From assembly GCF_000472925.1 (NCBI RefSeq), contig NZ_AXAS01000037.1:24728-88727 (forward strand): DNA of 64,000 nucleotides, read 5' to 3'. This document shows positions 18,237-27,632 of the stretch, piece after piece; the first letter of the stretch is position 1, and each line of letters begins with the position of its first letter. The notes beneath the pieces were generated by a model. That model had not been told where the DNA came from and searched no databases. It saw nothing but the letters and a program-made list of their open reading frames with translations. Source of the stretch: Bradyrhizobium sp. Ec3.3 (GTDB taxonomy: Bacteria > Pseudomonadota > Alphaproteobacteria > Rhizobiales > Xanthobacteraceae). The position numbers were made by a program, and so were the translations under genes.

Positions 18237-18251
18237 CATGGTCAGAACCGG

Positions 18252-18700
18252 ATGGCTTATGCAGCAGGAACGCCTGATGTGCGGCGACGCGGCCGGCCCG
18301 AGGTCGATTTTACTTGCCTTGATCGCTCTCCAGCCGCGTCCGATGAGGCAGGAGCGGTGACCGTGTTGTTGTCGGCGGGCGATCCCGAAAGACTTGCGGA
18401 GGCGACTGACGCTGCCGGCGTTCCGCCCGAGCTGATCAACGAGTGTGTTGGGCGGCTGCGTGGCGCGGTGATCGCACGCAAGGCCGAGAGTGACCTCGCT
18501 CAGGGCTCTTTATGCGAGTGCAGCCGATGGTGATGTGGCTCGCCAAGGCGCAAACACTCGGGCTGATCGCAAGAACAATTAAGGCTTGGTCAATCTATGT
18601 CGACCGTATCTCCAAGCCGATCGGCCGACTACCCCGAGGGGCGGCCGCAGTCGTAGGAGCCGCTGTCTCGTACCATAAATCACAGGGTGTCGGACTATGA
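18252..18700 (+). pseudogene. hupG: hupG, split by a frameshift
   Basis: HupG (HyaE-like, thioredoxin fold) chaperones the Tat-exported hydrogenase small subunit. The first half lies in the frame starting 18252: VTVLLSAGDPERLAEATD, PELINECVGRLRGAVIARK and ESDLAQ. The second half lies in another frame from about 18512: VQPMVMWLAKAQTLGLIAR and AWSIYVDRI. Together they follow HupG, but a one-base slip near 18505-18515 separates them, and the first frame stops at 18533. The N-terminus also looks eroded. Unless the ribosome shifts frame, no full HupG is made. Confidence 0.75.
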
Positions 18701-19548
18701 AGGCGGGCTTCTGGTCAGAGGCTGAAGACGCGGAGCAGCCAGTCTACCGCGAGCAGAGCTTGGACGCAGCTGGCGGCATCCTGACCGCAGCGGGCGCTTT
18801 GGCGAGGCTTGCGTCGCTCGACAGTGTGGAACTGGCCAGGAAGTGCCCGAGGGCGGTCGAGCTATTGTCGAACCTCGCCATCACTATCGCCAGCCAAGAG
18901 GTCGCCGCCTCGACGCGACTGTTCAGGCTCGGCAATCTCGACGATCTCGAACGCAAGCTGATTGCCGATGTGCTCGGCGAAGGCGAAGTGGCCGGCCTCA
19001 TCGCGCTGCCGGGTGGATCGCTCGCGCAAATCCAGGAATCGGTGCTGGCCGGGATCTGGCGCGTGTGGCTCGAGACGGATGAGGCATCCGAGTATCTCGA
19101 GGTCGGGGCCATCCCGGAAATCGTGAAGCGCGCGGCCGCCGATTTCACGACAGTAGATTTCGAGATCGGGCAGGTGCCGGAGGGCTCGATGAACGTGCTG
19201 CCGGTGCTTGCTGAAATCCGAGAGCGTGCGCTGGCCTGGCGCCCGGGCATCCTCTCGCAGATCATCAATTTTACGCTGCTGCCGATGAGTCCGGTCGACA
19301 TGAGCTTCCTCCATGAGACGATCCGGAACGGACCGATCCAACTCGTCTCGCGCGGCTACGGCACATGTCGCATGTTTGCGACCGGAATCCGCAATGTCTG
19401 GTCGGTGCAGTTTTTCAATGCGATGGACACCATCATCCTCGACACGCTCGAAGTCGGCGGCGTGCCGAAGGCCGCGCTCGCGGCCGACGAGGATTTCGAG
19501 GATTCCGCCGAGCGGTTGCGCGAAATCATCGAGGCCTATTTCAAATGA
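18697..19548 (+). CDS. hupH: HupH, hydrogenase small-subunit maturation protein
   Basis: A 283-residue HupH/HoxQ/HyaF-type protein needed for biogenesis of the [NiFe]-hydrogenase small subunit. It contains the family blocks VAGLIALPGGSLAQIQESVLAGIW (split), EVGAIPEIVKRAA, MNVLPVLAEIRERALAWRPG and IQLVSRGYGTCRMFATGIRNVWSVQFFN. It is full length and uninterrupted. It overlaps the broken hupI start (ATGA) and follows the broken hupG by a four-base overlap. Confidence 0.92.
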   Translation: MKAGFWSEAEDAEQPVYREQSLDAAGGILTAAGALARLASLDSVELARKCPRAVELLSNLAITIASQEVAASTRLFRLGNLDDLERKLIADVLGEGEVAGLIALPGGSLAQIQESVLAGIWRVWLETDEASEYLEVGAIPEIVKRAAADFTTVDFEIGQVPEGSMNVLPVLAEIRERALAWRPGILSQIINFTLLPMSPVDMSFLHETIRNGPIQLVSRGYGTCRMFATGIRNVWSVQFFNAMDTIILDTLEVGGVPKAALAADEDFEDSAERLREIIEAYFK

Positions 19549-19741
19549 AGGGTTTCGAGCTTTTTGACGTGCGCCAGCATGTTACCGACGGCACGCGGCT
19601 GGAATGCGGTATCCGGTCTATGATCCCGCCGACGGCGAGGCGCAGTTCGCGCCTAGCACGCGGATCGCGGCGTTGCCGGAGGACCGGCACCGTCCGAATT
19701 GCGACGCCTCGCGATCCAGCTTCCTGGCGATGGAATGGTGA
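19545..19741 (+). pseudogene. hupI: hupI rubredoxin, frameshifted with two cysteines lost
   Basis: HupI is a small rubredoxin required in hydrogenase assembly. The start MKGFELFDVRQHVTDGTRLECGI is clear and overlaps the hupH stop (ATGA). After that, family sequence continues only in a different frame: VYDPADGEAQFAPSTRIAALPED, then RPNCDASRSSFLAMEW and the stop at 19739-19741. The region that should give CGxC has lost bases and its second cysteine, and the second motif CPNC reads RPNC. Two of the four iron ligands are therefore gone as well as the frame, which argues against a sequencing slip. Confidence 0.75.
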
Positions 19742-20231
19742 TGGGCAAGGCGCATACCCAGCTCAGCGTGGCCAATGCCGTTGTGTGGGGCGAACGGTCG
19801 GCCGGCGCTTATCGCAAGATCGGCGATCGCGCGGTGTGCGATCTGCCGATGCGGCGGTCGGTTTCCGCCTTTTCAACGGCACCATCGTCGCCATCATGGT
19901 GACGCCCTGGTTCATGACCGTAGTGAGTCAGGCGGACGACCTCGTGCAGAAGGCGTTCGAGCCCCGGCTGCCGTTGAACTTTCCCGAGCGGAATATCGAG
20001 TTCGCGCTCAGCGAAGTCGAGGCGCTTGGCCGGATCGCAACTTACTCACTGTTCTCTATGATGTTCGATTTCGCAGACATGATTTGGGTGCTGGCGACGG
20101 CAGAGGCCGCGTTCCCGGCCCTGATGCTGCCGGCTAACGCGGCGGAGGCGGTCCACTGGCAAGAGCCCGCGACAAGCACGACCGATCGGTGTGACTTTCT
20201 GCATGGCATTGTGACGGAGCGGCATGCATGA
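19735..20231 (+). pseudogene. hupJ: hupJ (HybE family), frameshifted
   Basis: HupJ/HybE proteins are chaperones acting on the hydrogenase small subunit. The N-terminal part is in the frame of ATG 19735: MVMGKAHTQLSVANAV, then AYRKIGDRAVCDLPM. Family sequence resumes in another frame near 19850: AAVGFRLFNGTIVAIMVTPWFM, IATYSLFSMMFDFAD, TAEAAFPALMLP, ending at a stop that overlaps the hupK start (ATGA). A few bases are missing at the junction, where VN normally follows DLPM. The natural 3' end is intact, so translation of hupK may depend on reinitiation. Confidence 0.72.
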
Positions 20232-21307
20232 GCCCGGCCTTCCGCAACGAGATCGACATCACGGTCTGGCGCGCTGGCCGCACCATCGCGGACGTTGCAA
20301 TCCTGCCGCGCAGCCGACCGCCTTTGACGCGCCTGTTTGCGGGAAAGCCGGTCGCGTCGTTGCTGTCTGTCCTGCCGCGCCTATTTTCGCCGTGCTCGGC
20401 AGCCCATCAGGCGGCATTCCTGTCGGCGGTCGAGGCTGCGCACGGCAAAGCATCCTCTGCCGAGACATTGCAGCGCCGCGTCACGGCCGTGATCGCCGAG
20501 CGTCTGACCGAGCTGTTGCGGGGGCTGTTCGTAGGTTGGCGCACGCTGGACGGCCGGAGTGCCGCCGTGGCTCGTGCAGCGATGCTCGCCACGACCGTGC
20601 TCAGCGCCGGCGAGGGGCCGTCACGGGGCGGGGCCGTGTCGCAAATCAGGACGTCGCTCAACGCGCTAGGCATCTCAGGCGAGGAGCTGGCGCCCGCGCC
20701 GGGTAGCGTACTGGCCACGCATCTTGCGAGCCTCAATGGCAACGCGCTGTCGCTTTCGGTGGTCGAGCAGTCATTCTTGTCAGCGGCCGACGATCTTGAT
20801 GTCGTCATGCGGATGGTTGCGGACGGCCCGGCCTTTTCCGATGCGCCCGATCTTAACGGCCGCATTCCGGAGACCGGCGTCTGGGCGCGCCGGATCGGGC
20901 GTGAGTCGACTGTTCCGCGGGACGCCGGCCCTGCCGAGCGCCTGAACGCGCGGATCACTGAGATAGCCCGGCTTTGCGCCTGGCTTGAAGGCAGGACGCA
21001 AGTGCTGGAAAATGGCATCATCGAGAGCTATCGCCTCGGTGCCGGCAAAGGTGCGGCCGCTGTCGAATGCGCGCGCGGCCGGCTTTACCATGCCATTGCG
21101 CTCGATGACGACGATTGCATCGTCCGTTTCGAATTCCTGGCCCCGACAGAATGGAATTTCCATGTGCGCGGACCGCTGGTCCGCAGGCTGCGAGGCTCCC
21201 TGCCGGCCGACGGGCGGCAGGGACAGGACGCGGTGCGCAACCTCGTCAGCTCGTTCGATCCATGCGTCGGCTTCACACTCAGCTTCCGCGAGGTCGATCA
21301 TGCATGA
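20228..21307 (+). CDS. hupK: HupK, hydrogenase assembly protein
   Basis: A 359-residue HupK, a large-subunit-like scaffold thought to take part in building or inserting the Fe(CN)2CO unit. The C-terminus SFDPCVGFTLSF resembles the HupL DPCxxC motif but lacks its second cysteine, as expected for HupK. The start overlaps the hupJ stop (ATGA), and the 3' end overlaps hypA (ATGCATGA). The frame is intact. Confidence 0.88.
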   Translation: MSPAFRNEIDITVWRAGRTIADVAILPRSRPPLTRLFAGKPVASLLSVLPRLFSPCSAAHQAAFLSAVEAAHGKASSAETLQRRVTAVIAERLTELLRGLFVGWRTLDGRSAAVARAAMLATTVLSAGEGPSRGGAVSQIRTSLNALGISGEELAPAPGSVLATHLASLNGNALSLSVVEQSFLSAADDLDVVMRMVADGPAFSDAPDLNGRIPETGVWARRIGRESTVPRDAGPAERLNARITEIARLCAWLEGRTQVLENGIIESYRLGAGKGAAAVECARGRLYHAIALDDDDCIVRFEFLAPTEWNFHVRGPLVRRLRGSLPADGRQGQDAVRNLVSSFDPCVGFTLSFREVDHA

Positions 21308-21641
21308 AATGGCGCTATGCGAAGGGATCATCGGGATCGTCGAGGAGGAAGCGCGCAAGCACTCGTTCTCCAGGGTGAAGGTGGTATTCCTCGAGATCGG
21401 AGCGCTCAGTCATGCTGCGCCGGAGGCGATGACGTTCTGCTTCGAGGCGGTCGCCGCGCGGACCGTCGCCCGAGGCGCGAGGCTCGAGATCGTCGAGACG
21501 CCCGCAATAGCCTGGTGCGTGGCCTGCTCGACGAGCATCGAGATCAGGCACCGTTATGGGCCATGCCCGTCCTGCGGCAGTCATCAATTGCAGGTGACCG
21601 GCGGGGAAGAAATGCGCGTCAAGGAACTGGAGGTCGACTGA
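21300..21641 (+). CDS. hypA: HypA, nickel metallochaperone
   Basis: A 113-residue HypA that works with HypB in nickel insertion into HupL. The nickel-binding N-terminus MHEMALCEG has the essential His2. The zinc site is two CxxC pairs: CVACS and CPSCGSHQL. The start overlaps the hupK stop, and the stop overlaps the hypB ATG by one base, so the genes are tightly coupled. Confidence 0.95.
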   Translation: MHEMALCEGIIGIVEEEARKHSFSRVKVVFLEIGALSHAAPEAMTFCFEAVAARTVARGARLEIVETPAIAWCVACSTSIEIRHRYGPCPSCGSHQLQVTGGEEMRVKELEVD

Positions 21642-22534
21642 TGTGTACGGTTTGCGGCTGCAGTGACAGAAAATGGGTCGTCGAGCATGCACATGATTAT
21701 GATCATGATCATGGTGGACACCATCATCACCCTCGTGGACCCGGCCACGGTCACCATCATCATGGTGGGACCCATGTTGATGAGCATGGCGACGTCGGGC
21801 TGCTCGATTGCGGTGCGAATCCGGCTGGCCGCCGGATTGCCGGCGTGAGCCGCGATCGTATCATCCAGGTCGAACGCGACATCCTCGGCAAGAACGAAAG
21901 GCTCGCCGGCGACAACCGCGCACGCTTCCGTGCTGACGGTGTGCTCGCGTTCAACCTGGTCTCGAGCCCCGGCGCAGGCAAGACCTCGCTGTTGGTTCGC
22001 GCCGTCGTTGAACTGAAAGACAGCTTTCCGATCGGCGTGATCGAGGGCGACCAGCAGACCTCCAACGACGCCGAGCGGATCCGCGCGACCGGCGTGCCGG
22101 CCATCCAGGTCAACACCGGCAAGGGCTGCCATCTCGATGCCGCGATGGTGGGCGCGGCCTACGACCGGCTGCCTCACCTGAACGGCGGCGTTCTTTTTAT
22201 CGAGAATGTCGGCAATCTCGTCTGTCCTGCGGGGTTCGATCTCGGCGAAGCCTGCAAGATCGTGGTGTTCTCAACCGCCGAGGGCGAAGACAAGCCGCTC
22301 AAATATCCCGACATGTTCGCTGCCTCGTCCCTGATGCTGATCAACAAGATCGATCTTCTCCCCGTGCTCAGTTTCGATCTCGCCAGGACTATCGAATTCG
22401 CGCGGCGGGTTAACCCCCAGATCGAGGTGCTGACGGTGTCGGCGCGCACTGGTGAGGGATTCGCGGCATTCTATGCCTGGATCCGCAAGCAATCGGAGAA
22501 GATGAAGCCGGTCGATATGGCCACCGCGGGATGA
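21641..22534 (+). CDS. hypB: HypB, nickel-binding GTPase
   Basis: A 297-residue HypB. The N-terminus has the high-affinity nickel site MCTVCGC, followed by a histidine-rich nickel-storage stretch (HDYDHDHGGHHHH, GHGHHHHGG). The G1 P-loop is SSPGAGKTSL, followed by EGDQQTSND and the NKIDLL specificity motif. It gates nickel delivery to the HupL precursor. The open frame extends far upstream in hypA, but ATG 21641 gives the family N-terminus. Confidence 0.96.
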   Translation: MCTVCGCSDRKWVVEHAHDYDHDHGGHHHHPRGPGHGHHHHGGTHVDEHGDVGLLDCGANPAGRRIAGVSRDRIIQVERDILGKNERLAGDNRARFRADGVLAFNLVSSPGAGKTSLLVRAVVELKDSFPIGVIEGDQQTSNDAERIRATGVPAIQVNTGKGCHLDAAMVGAAYDRLPHLNGGVLFIENVGNLVCPAGFDLGEACKIVVFSTAEGEDKPLKYPDMFAASSLMLINKIDLLPVLSFDLARTIEFARRVNPQIEVLTVSARTGEGFAAFYAWIRKQSEKMKPVDMATAG

Positions 22535-24792
22535 TCATGCGCGGTGAGACCACGGCTCAGAATGGACAGCGGCTACGCCTGCATGTGCGCGGCGCCGTGC
22601 AGGGCGTCGGCTTCCGACCCTATGTCTATGGTCTCGCCGCGCGTTATCGCCTCGGCGGCTTCGTCGCTAACGATCCGCACGGCGTTGTGATCGAAGTCGA
22701 GGGCGAGCGCATGTCTGATTTCGTCGCTGCACTGCCGCTTGAAAAGCCGCCGCTCGCGCGGATTGACGAGATTTCCATCCAGAGCATCGCTGGCGTCTTG
22801 AGCGACGAATTCTGCATTCGCGCCAGCGAGCAGGGCAAGGTGTCGACGCGGATCGTCGCGGACGCCGCGATCTGTCCGCAGTGCCTGAGCGAGCTGTTCG
22901 ATCCGAGCAGCCGCTTCCATCTTTATCCCTTCGTCAATTGCACCCATTGCGGTCCGCGCTATACCATCGCCGAGCAGCTGCCCTATGATCGCTCCGCCAC
23001 GGCGATGAAGCGCTTCGCCATGTGCGCGGCGTGCGCGAGCGACTATGCCGACCCCACAAGCCGGCGATTCCATGCCGAGGCGATCGCCTGTCCGCAATGT
23101 GGCCCGAGGCTCAGCCATAGTGCCGGGGAGATCGCCGCTGCGATCGCTGCGGGCAAGATCGTCGCGATCAAGGGGCTCGGCGGCTATCAACTCGTCTGCG
23201 ACGCGCGCGACGATAGTGTCGTGCAGCGCCTGCGCCGGCGGAAACAGCGGGACCAGAAGCCTTTTGCCGTGATGGTGGGCTCCGTCGATGCGGTTTCGGA
23301 GATCGCCGTGTCCAACATGGCTGAACTTGCCCTGCTGGAATCCTCGCCGCGGCCGATCGTGTTGTTGATGTCACGCCAACGGCTTGCATCCGTGATCGCA
23401 CCGGAGCTGTCGCGCATCGGCGTCATGTTGCCGGTCGCTCCGCTACATCACCTGGTGTTCGATGAACTGAATTCGAGCCATCCGCGGACGGACAAAAACT
23501 GGGCGATCGTCGCAACCAGCGCCAATCCGGGTGGCGAGCCGCTTTTGATCGACAATCGGGAGGCGGAGCAGCGCCTTGGCGCCATTGCGGATCTTATCGT
23601 CACCCATGATCGCGACATCGCGACGCGCGTCGACGATTCGGTCGCGTCGGTCGTGGCAGGACGGATGCGGTTCATTCGTCGGGCGAGGGGCTATGTTCCC
23701 GAGCCGGTCCGGCTTGCGCGGTCGCTGCCGCCCGTGCTCGCCGTCGGCGGTGCCTTGAAATCGACAGTCACGGTCACGCGTGGCAACGAGGCCTTCGTAT
23801 CCCAGCACATCGGCGATCTCGATACCGCGGAAGGCATCCGCTTCTTCGAGGAAACTGTCCGGCACCTGATCGCGACACTGGATGTCGAGCCGGTCGTCAT
23901 TGCGCATGACCTGCATCCCAACATGGCATCGACCCGCTTCGCCGAGGCGAGCAGCCAGCGGCTGATCGCTGTCCAGCATCATCATGCTCATGCTGCCTCG
24001 GTCATGGCGGAGTACGGTATCGAGGGATCTACGCTCGCGCTCGTGCTCGATGGCTTCGGCTATGGCAGCGATGGCGGCAATTGGGGCGGCGAAATTCTGC
24101 TCTGTGAAGGAGCGCGCTTCCAGCGGATCGGACATCTGGCGCCGCTCAAGATGCCGGGCGGAGAGCGCGCTGCGCGCGAGCCATGGCGAATGGCGGCGAG
24201 CGTGCTGCATTCTCTGGGGCGCGGCGAGGCGATCCCGCGCCGGTTCGCGAGCCGGCCGCAGTCCGCGCGCCTCTGCGCGTTGCTCGACCAATCCGACGTG
24301 CCCGTGACGACCAGCGCCGGCCGGCTGTTCGATGCGGCGGCAGGATTGCTTGGTCTCTCTTCCGTCCAGAGCTATGAGGGCGAGGCCGCGCTGAAGCTGG
24401 AGGCGCGCGTGCGCGGCTGCCGTGTCGCAGACGATGGGTGGGTCATCGAAGACAGCGTGCTGTCAATGCACCCGCTGCTCGATCGCCTTAGCGCCGATGC
24501 GCTCGATCCGACCGAAGGAGCCGAACTCTTCCATGGCACCTTTGTCGCCGCTTGCGTTGACTGGATCGCGCGTGCGGCGCAGCAGACAGGCCTCACGAGC
24601 GTGACTTTAAGTGGCGGCTGCTTCCTCAATGCCATCCTTGCTGAAGAGATCGAGCGCGGCTGCCTCGCCGTCGGTCTCAGGCCGTTGCTTCCGCGCCAGG
24701 TGCCACCCAACGACGGTGGCCTGAGCCTCGGGCAGGCCTGGATCGCGGCCCTGCTACTCCTCGACCACCAAGGCTCAGAAGGAATCGCCTGA
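22531..24792 (+). CDS. hypF: HypF, carbamoyltransferase for cyanide-ligand synthesis
   Basis: A 753-residue HypF, which converts carbamoyl phosphate to the carbamoyl group that HypE turns into the active-site CN ligands. Domain order: acylphosphatase (VRGAVQGVGFRPYVYGLA, residues 18-35), two zinc-finger repeats (CPQCLSELFD, CTHCGPRYTI, CAACASDYAD, CPQCGPRLSH), a YrdC-like domain, and a Kae1-like C-terminal domain (HHHAHAASVMAEYG and LDGFGYGSDGGNWGGE). It is full length and overlaps hypB by ATGA. Confidence 0.96.
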   Translation: MIMRGETTAQNGQRLRLHVRGAVQGVGFRPYVYGLAARYRLGGFVANDPHGVVIEVEGERMSDFVAALPLEKPPLARIDEISIQSIAGVLSDEFCIRASEQGKVSTRIVADAAICPQCLSELFDPSSRFHLYPFVNCTHCGPRYTIAEQLPYDRSATAMKRFAMCAACASDYADPTSRRFHAEAIACPQCGPRLSHSAGEIAAAIAAGKIVAIKGLGGYQLVCDARDDSVVQRLRRRKQRDQKPFAVMVGSVDAVSEIAVSNMAELALLESSPRPIVLLMSRQRLASVIAPELSRIGVMLPVAPLHHLVFDELNSSHPRTDKNWAIVATSANPGGEPLLIDNREAEQRLGAIADLIVTHDRDIATRVDDSVASVVAGRMRFIRRARGYVPEPVRLARSLPPVLAVGGALKSTVTVTRGNEAFVSQHIGDLDTAEGIRFFEETVRHLIATLDVEPVVIAHDLHPNMASTRFAEASSQRLIAVQHHHAHAASVMAEYGIEGSTLALVLDGFGYGSDGGNWGGEILLCEGARFQRIGHLAPLKMPGGERAAREPWRMAASVLHSLGRGEAIPRRFASRPQSARLCALLDQSDVPVTTSAGRLFDAAAGLLGLSSVQSYEGEAALKLEARVRGCRVADDGWVIEDSVLSMHPLLDRLSADALDPTEGAELFHGTFVAACVDWIARAAQQTGLTSVTLSGGCFLNAILAEEIERGCLAVGLRPLLPRQVPPNDGGLSLGQAWIAALLLLDHQGSEGIA

Positions 24793-25028
24793 TGTGTCTC
24801 GCCATACCCGCTGAGGTCAAGAAGCTTCTCACTGAGAATATGGCCGTGGTCTCCATCGATGGCGTCAGCAAGGAGATATCCGTAGCGCTGATTGAGGATA
24901 TCGCCATCGGCGACTACGTGATCATCCACGTCGGCTACGCTCTGGCCAAGATCGATCCGCAGGAGGCGAGGCGCACGCTCGAGCTCCTGCGCGAGCTCAG
25001 CATCGAAGGGCAGCGAGCCTCGCAATGA
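24792..25028 (+). CDS. hypC: HypC, iron-centre chaperone
   Basis: A 78-residue HypC with the essential Cys2 in MCLAIPAEV. It binds HypD and the Fe(CN)2CO unit and docks it on the HupL precursor. It overlaps hypF by one base and hypD by ATGA. It is the canonical partner, while HupF is the specialised paralogue upstream. Confidence 0.95.
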   Translation: MCLAIPAEVKKLLTENMAVVSIDGVSKEISVALIEDIAIGDYVIIHVGYALAKIDPQEARRTLELLRELSIEGQRASQ

Positions 25029-26167
25029 AATATGCCGACGAATTTCGCGACAAGGCGATTGCGCTGGGGCTGTCGAAGACGATCCACGCCGCGGCCGATC
25101 CGGAAAGATCCTATCGCTTCATGGAATTCTGCGGCGGCCATACGCACGCGATCTCGCGCTATGGCCTTGAGGACATCCTGCCGAGCAACGTGCGGATGAT
25201 CCACGGCCCCGGCTGCCCGGTCTGCGTGCTGCCGGCCGGGCGAATCGATATGGCGATCCGGCTCGCCGAGCGGCCCGATGTCATCCTGTGCGTCTATGGC
25301 GACCTGATGCGTGTGCCGGCTTCGCAAGGTGCTTCGCTGCTCAAAGCAAAGGCCGGCGGTGCTGATATCCGCATGGTCTATTCCACCATCGATACGATCC
25401 GGATCGCAGAGGAGAACCCCGCCCGCGAGGTCGTGTTCTTCGCCATCGGCTTTGAGACCACGGCGCCGCCGACGGCCGTCGCGGTCCGTCTGGCCGAAAA
25501 AAAGCAGCTTTCGAATTTCAGCGTGTTCTGCAACCACGTGCTGACGCCGCCGGCGATGCAGAACATTCTGGAGAGCCCCGACATCGGCAATATCCGCCAT
25601 GTCGAGATCGATGGTTTCGTCGGGCCGGGCCAGGTCTCGACCATCATCGGCACGGCGCCTTACGGGTTTTTCGCCGAGGAGTTCGGCAAGCCGGTCGTGA
25701 TCGCCGGTTTCGAGCCACTCGACATGATGCATGCTATCCTGATGCTGGTCGGGCAAGTCAACGAGCATCGCCACGAAGTGGAAAACCAGTATCGCCGCGC
25801 GGTGACCCGCGACGGCAATCTGCGTGCCAAGGAGGAGATTTCCGACATTTTCGAGCTGCGCGACCAGTTCGAATGGCGCGGGCTGGGTCAAGTGCCCTAT
25901 AGCGGTCTGAAGCTGAAGCGTGCGTTCGCCAAATATGACGCGGAAGTCCGCTTCGACATGAACGAGCTTCGCGTTGCCGACAATCCCGCCTGCGAATGCG
26001 GGGCCATCCTGCGCGGGGTGAAGAAGCCGGTCGACTGCAAGCTGTTCGGCACGGTCTGTACGCCGGAAATGCCGGTGGGGTCCTGCATGGTCTCCTCAGA
26101 AGGCGCCTGCGCCGCGCATTGGACCTATCGCCGCTTCCGGGATCAAGAGCAGAGGGGAGCGTCATGA
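25025..26167 (+). CDS. hypD: HypD, iron-sulfur scaffold for the Fe(CN)2CO unit
   Basis: A 380-residue HypD. Conserved motifs are FMEFCGGHTHAISRYG, HGPGCPVCVLP and AIGFETTAPPTA, with the C-terminal [4Fe-4S] cysteines spread over CECGAILRG, CKLFGTVCTPEMPVGSCMVS and EGACAAHW. It overlaps hypC and hypE by ATGA, consistent with a coupled hypFCDE block. Confidence 0.96.
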   Translation: MKYADEFRDKAIALGLSKTIHAAADPERSYRFMEFCGGHTHAISRYGLEDILPSNVRMIHGPGCPVCVLPAGRIDMAIRLAERPDVILCVYGDLMRVPASQGASLLKAKAGGADIRMVYSTIDTIRIAEENPAREVVFFAIGFETTAPPTAVAVRLAEKKQLSNFSVFCNHVLTPPAMQNILESPDIGNIRHVEIDGFVGPGQVSTIIGTAPYGFFAEEFGKPVVIAGFEPLDMMHAILMLVGQVNEHRHEVENQYRRAVTRDGNLRAKEEISDIFELRDQFEWRGLGQVPYSGLKLKRAFAKYDAEVRFDMNELRVADNPACECGAILRGVKKPVDCKLFGTVCTPEMPVGSCMVSSEGACAAHWTYRRFRDQEQRGAS

Positions 26168-27204
26168 CAGGCCATCAACGCAAGCTCGACATCAGGAATG
26201 GCTGCATCGACCTGTCTCACGGCTCCGGCGGCCGTGCGATGGTGCAGCTGATTTCGGGGCTGTTCCACGAGGCCTTCGGCAATGAATGGCTGGCGCGCGG
26301 CAATGATCAGTCGGCCTTCGACGTCGGCGCCGGTCGCTTGGTGATGACGACCGATGGCTACGTCGTCTCGCCACTGTTCTTTCCGGGCGGGAATATCGGT
26401 TCGTTGGCCGTGCACGGCACGGTCAACGACATCGCAATGGCCGGGGCGAGGCCGCTTTACCTGTCGGCGAGCTTCATCATCGAGGAGGGGTTTCCCTTCC
26501 GCGACCTCAAGAGAATCGCCGATTCCATGGGAGAAGCAGCGCGATTGGCCGGCGTCCACATCATCACGGGCGACACCAAGGTGGTCGAGCGCGGCAAGGC
26601 CGACGGCCTGTTCATCTCGACAGCCGGCATCGGTGTGGTTCCCGACGGGCTCAATCTCTCCGCGGAGACCGCATGCGTCGGAGACCGCGTTCTGATCTCG
26701 GGCACGCTCGGCGATCATGGCATCGCCATCATGTCCAAGCGGCGGAACCTCGCCTTCGAAACCGAGATCGCGTCCGATTCGGCGGCGCTGCACGATCTCG
26801 TCCAGAAGATGGTTCAGGCCGGAGCCCCCGGCATTCGCCTGATGCGTGACCCCACGCGCGGCGGGCTTGCCGCGACCCTGAACGAGATCGCCCAGCAATC
26901 CGACGTCGGCTTCCGCTTACAGGAAGAGGCAATCCCGGTGAAACCGGGCGTGGCGGCGGCCTGCGAGCTCCTCGGACTCGATCCGCTTCATGTCGCCAAT
27001 GAAGGCAAGCTGGTTGCGATCGTGTCGCCCGATGTCGCCAATGCCGTGCTCGCTGCCATGCGGGCGCATCCGCTCGGCTGCGATGCCGCCGACATCGGCG
27101 AGGCGATCGCCGACATGCGTCATTTCGTGCAGATGATCACCAGTTTTGGCGGCGGCAGCATCGTCGACTGGCTATCGGGCGAGCAACTGCCGCGCATTTG
27201 CTGA
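26164..27204 (+). CDS. hypE: HypE, thiocyanate-forming dehydratase
   Basis: A 346-residue PurM-like ATPase that dehydrates the carbamoyl group placed on its C-terminal cysteine to a thiocyanate, the source of the CN ligands. It begins with the glycine-rich DLSHGSGGRAM and ends in the invariant PRIC with the modified cysteine last. The open frame extends back into hypD; ATG 26164 gives the ATGA overlap. It is the last gene of the hup/hyp array. Confidence 0.96.
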   Translation: MTGHQRKLDIRNGCIDLSHGSGGRAMVQLISGLFHEAFGNEWLARGNDQSAFDVGAGRLVMTTDGYVVSPLFFPGGNIGSLAVHGTVNDIAMAGARPLYLSASFIIEEGFPFRDLKRIADSMGEAARLAGVHIITGDTKVVERGKADGLFISTAGIGVVPDGLNLSAETACVGDRVLISGTLGDHGIAIMSKRRNLAFETEIASDSAALHDLVQKMVQAGAPGIRLMRDPTRGGLAATLNEIAQQSDVGFRLQEEAIPVKPGVAAACELLGLDPLHVANEGKLVAIVSPDVANAVLAAMRAHPLGCDAADIGEAIADMRHFVQMITSFGGGSIVDWLSGEQLPRIC

Positions 27205-27632
27205 GGATGAGGCATACAGGATAGGACTATGGCACGTTGACCGGCGGCATGGACACGGTCGCGTGCGGCGCGAAAGCATCTTGGTGGCGGCCCTTTACCA
27301 CCAACATGATTGCAAATGCCACAATGAGAAGCAGGAACTTACGCATTCGACGAAGTTATCCCGGAAGCTGTATCGCAATTGTGAAGCTCATAACATCATG
27401 AGCTGAATGGGACTAAATAATATTGGCGCACAAAGGACTCGGTGGCTCGTTGAACAGCTCCTAGTTATTCGATTTCTTTGCTCGCGCCGCAAGTCGGCTA
27501 GCCATCCTCAGATGCGCCGGAAAAATGCACTTACGCCCGGAAACAGCAGGATTGTTGCGTCGAATTCGAATAATTTTTGACGTTTCAGGCAGTCAACCGG
27601 ACACTTTCCCCTTTGGTGCAATCGAGGGCTGT
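27205..27632. other. Intergenic stretch after hypE
   Basis: No gene was recognised. It is more AT-rich than the flanking operon. No sigma-54 or FixK element with correct spacing was seen before the small ORF at 27633. Confidence 0.4.
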
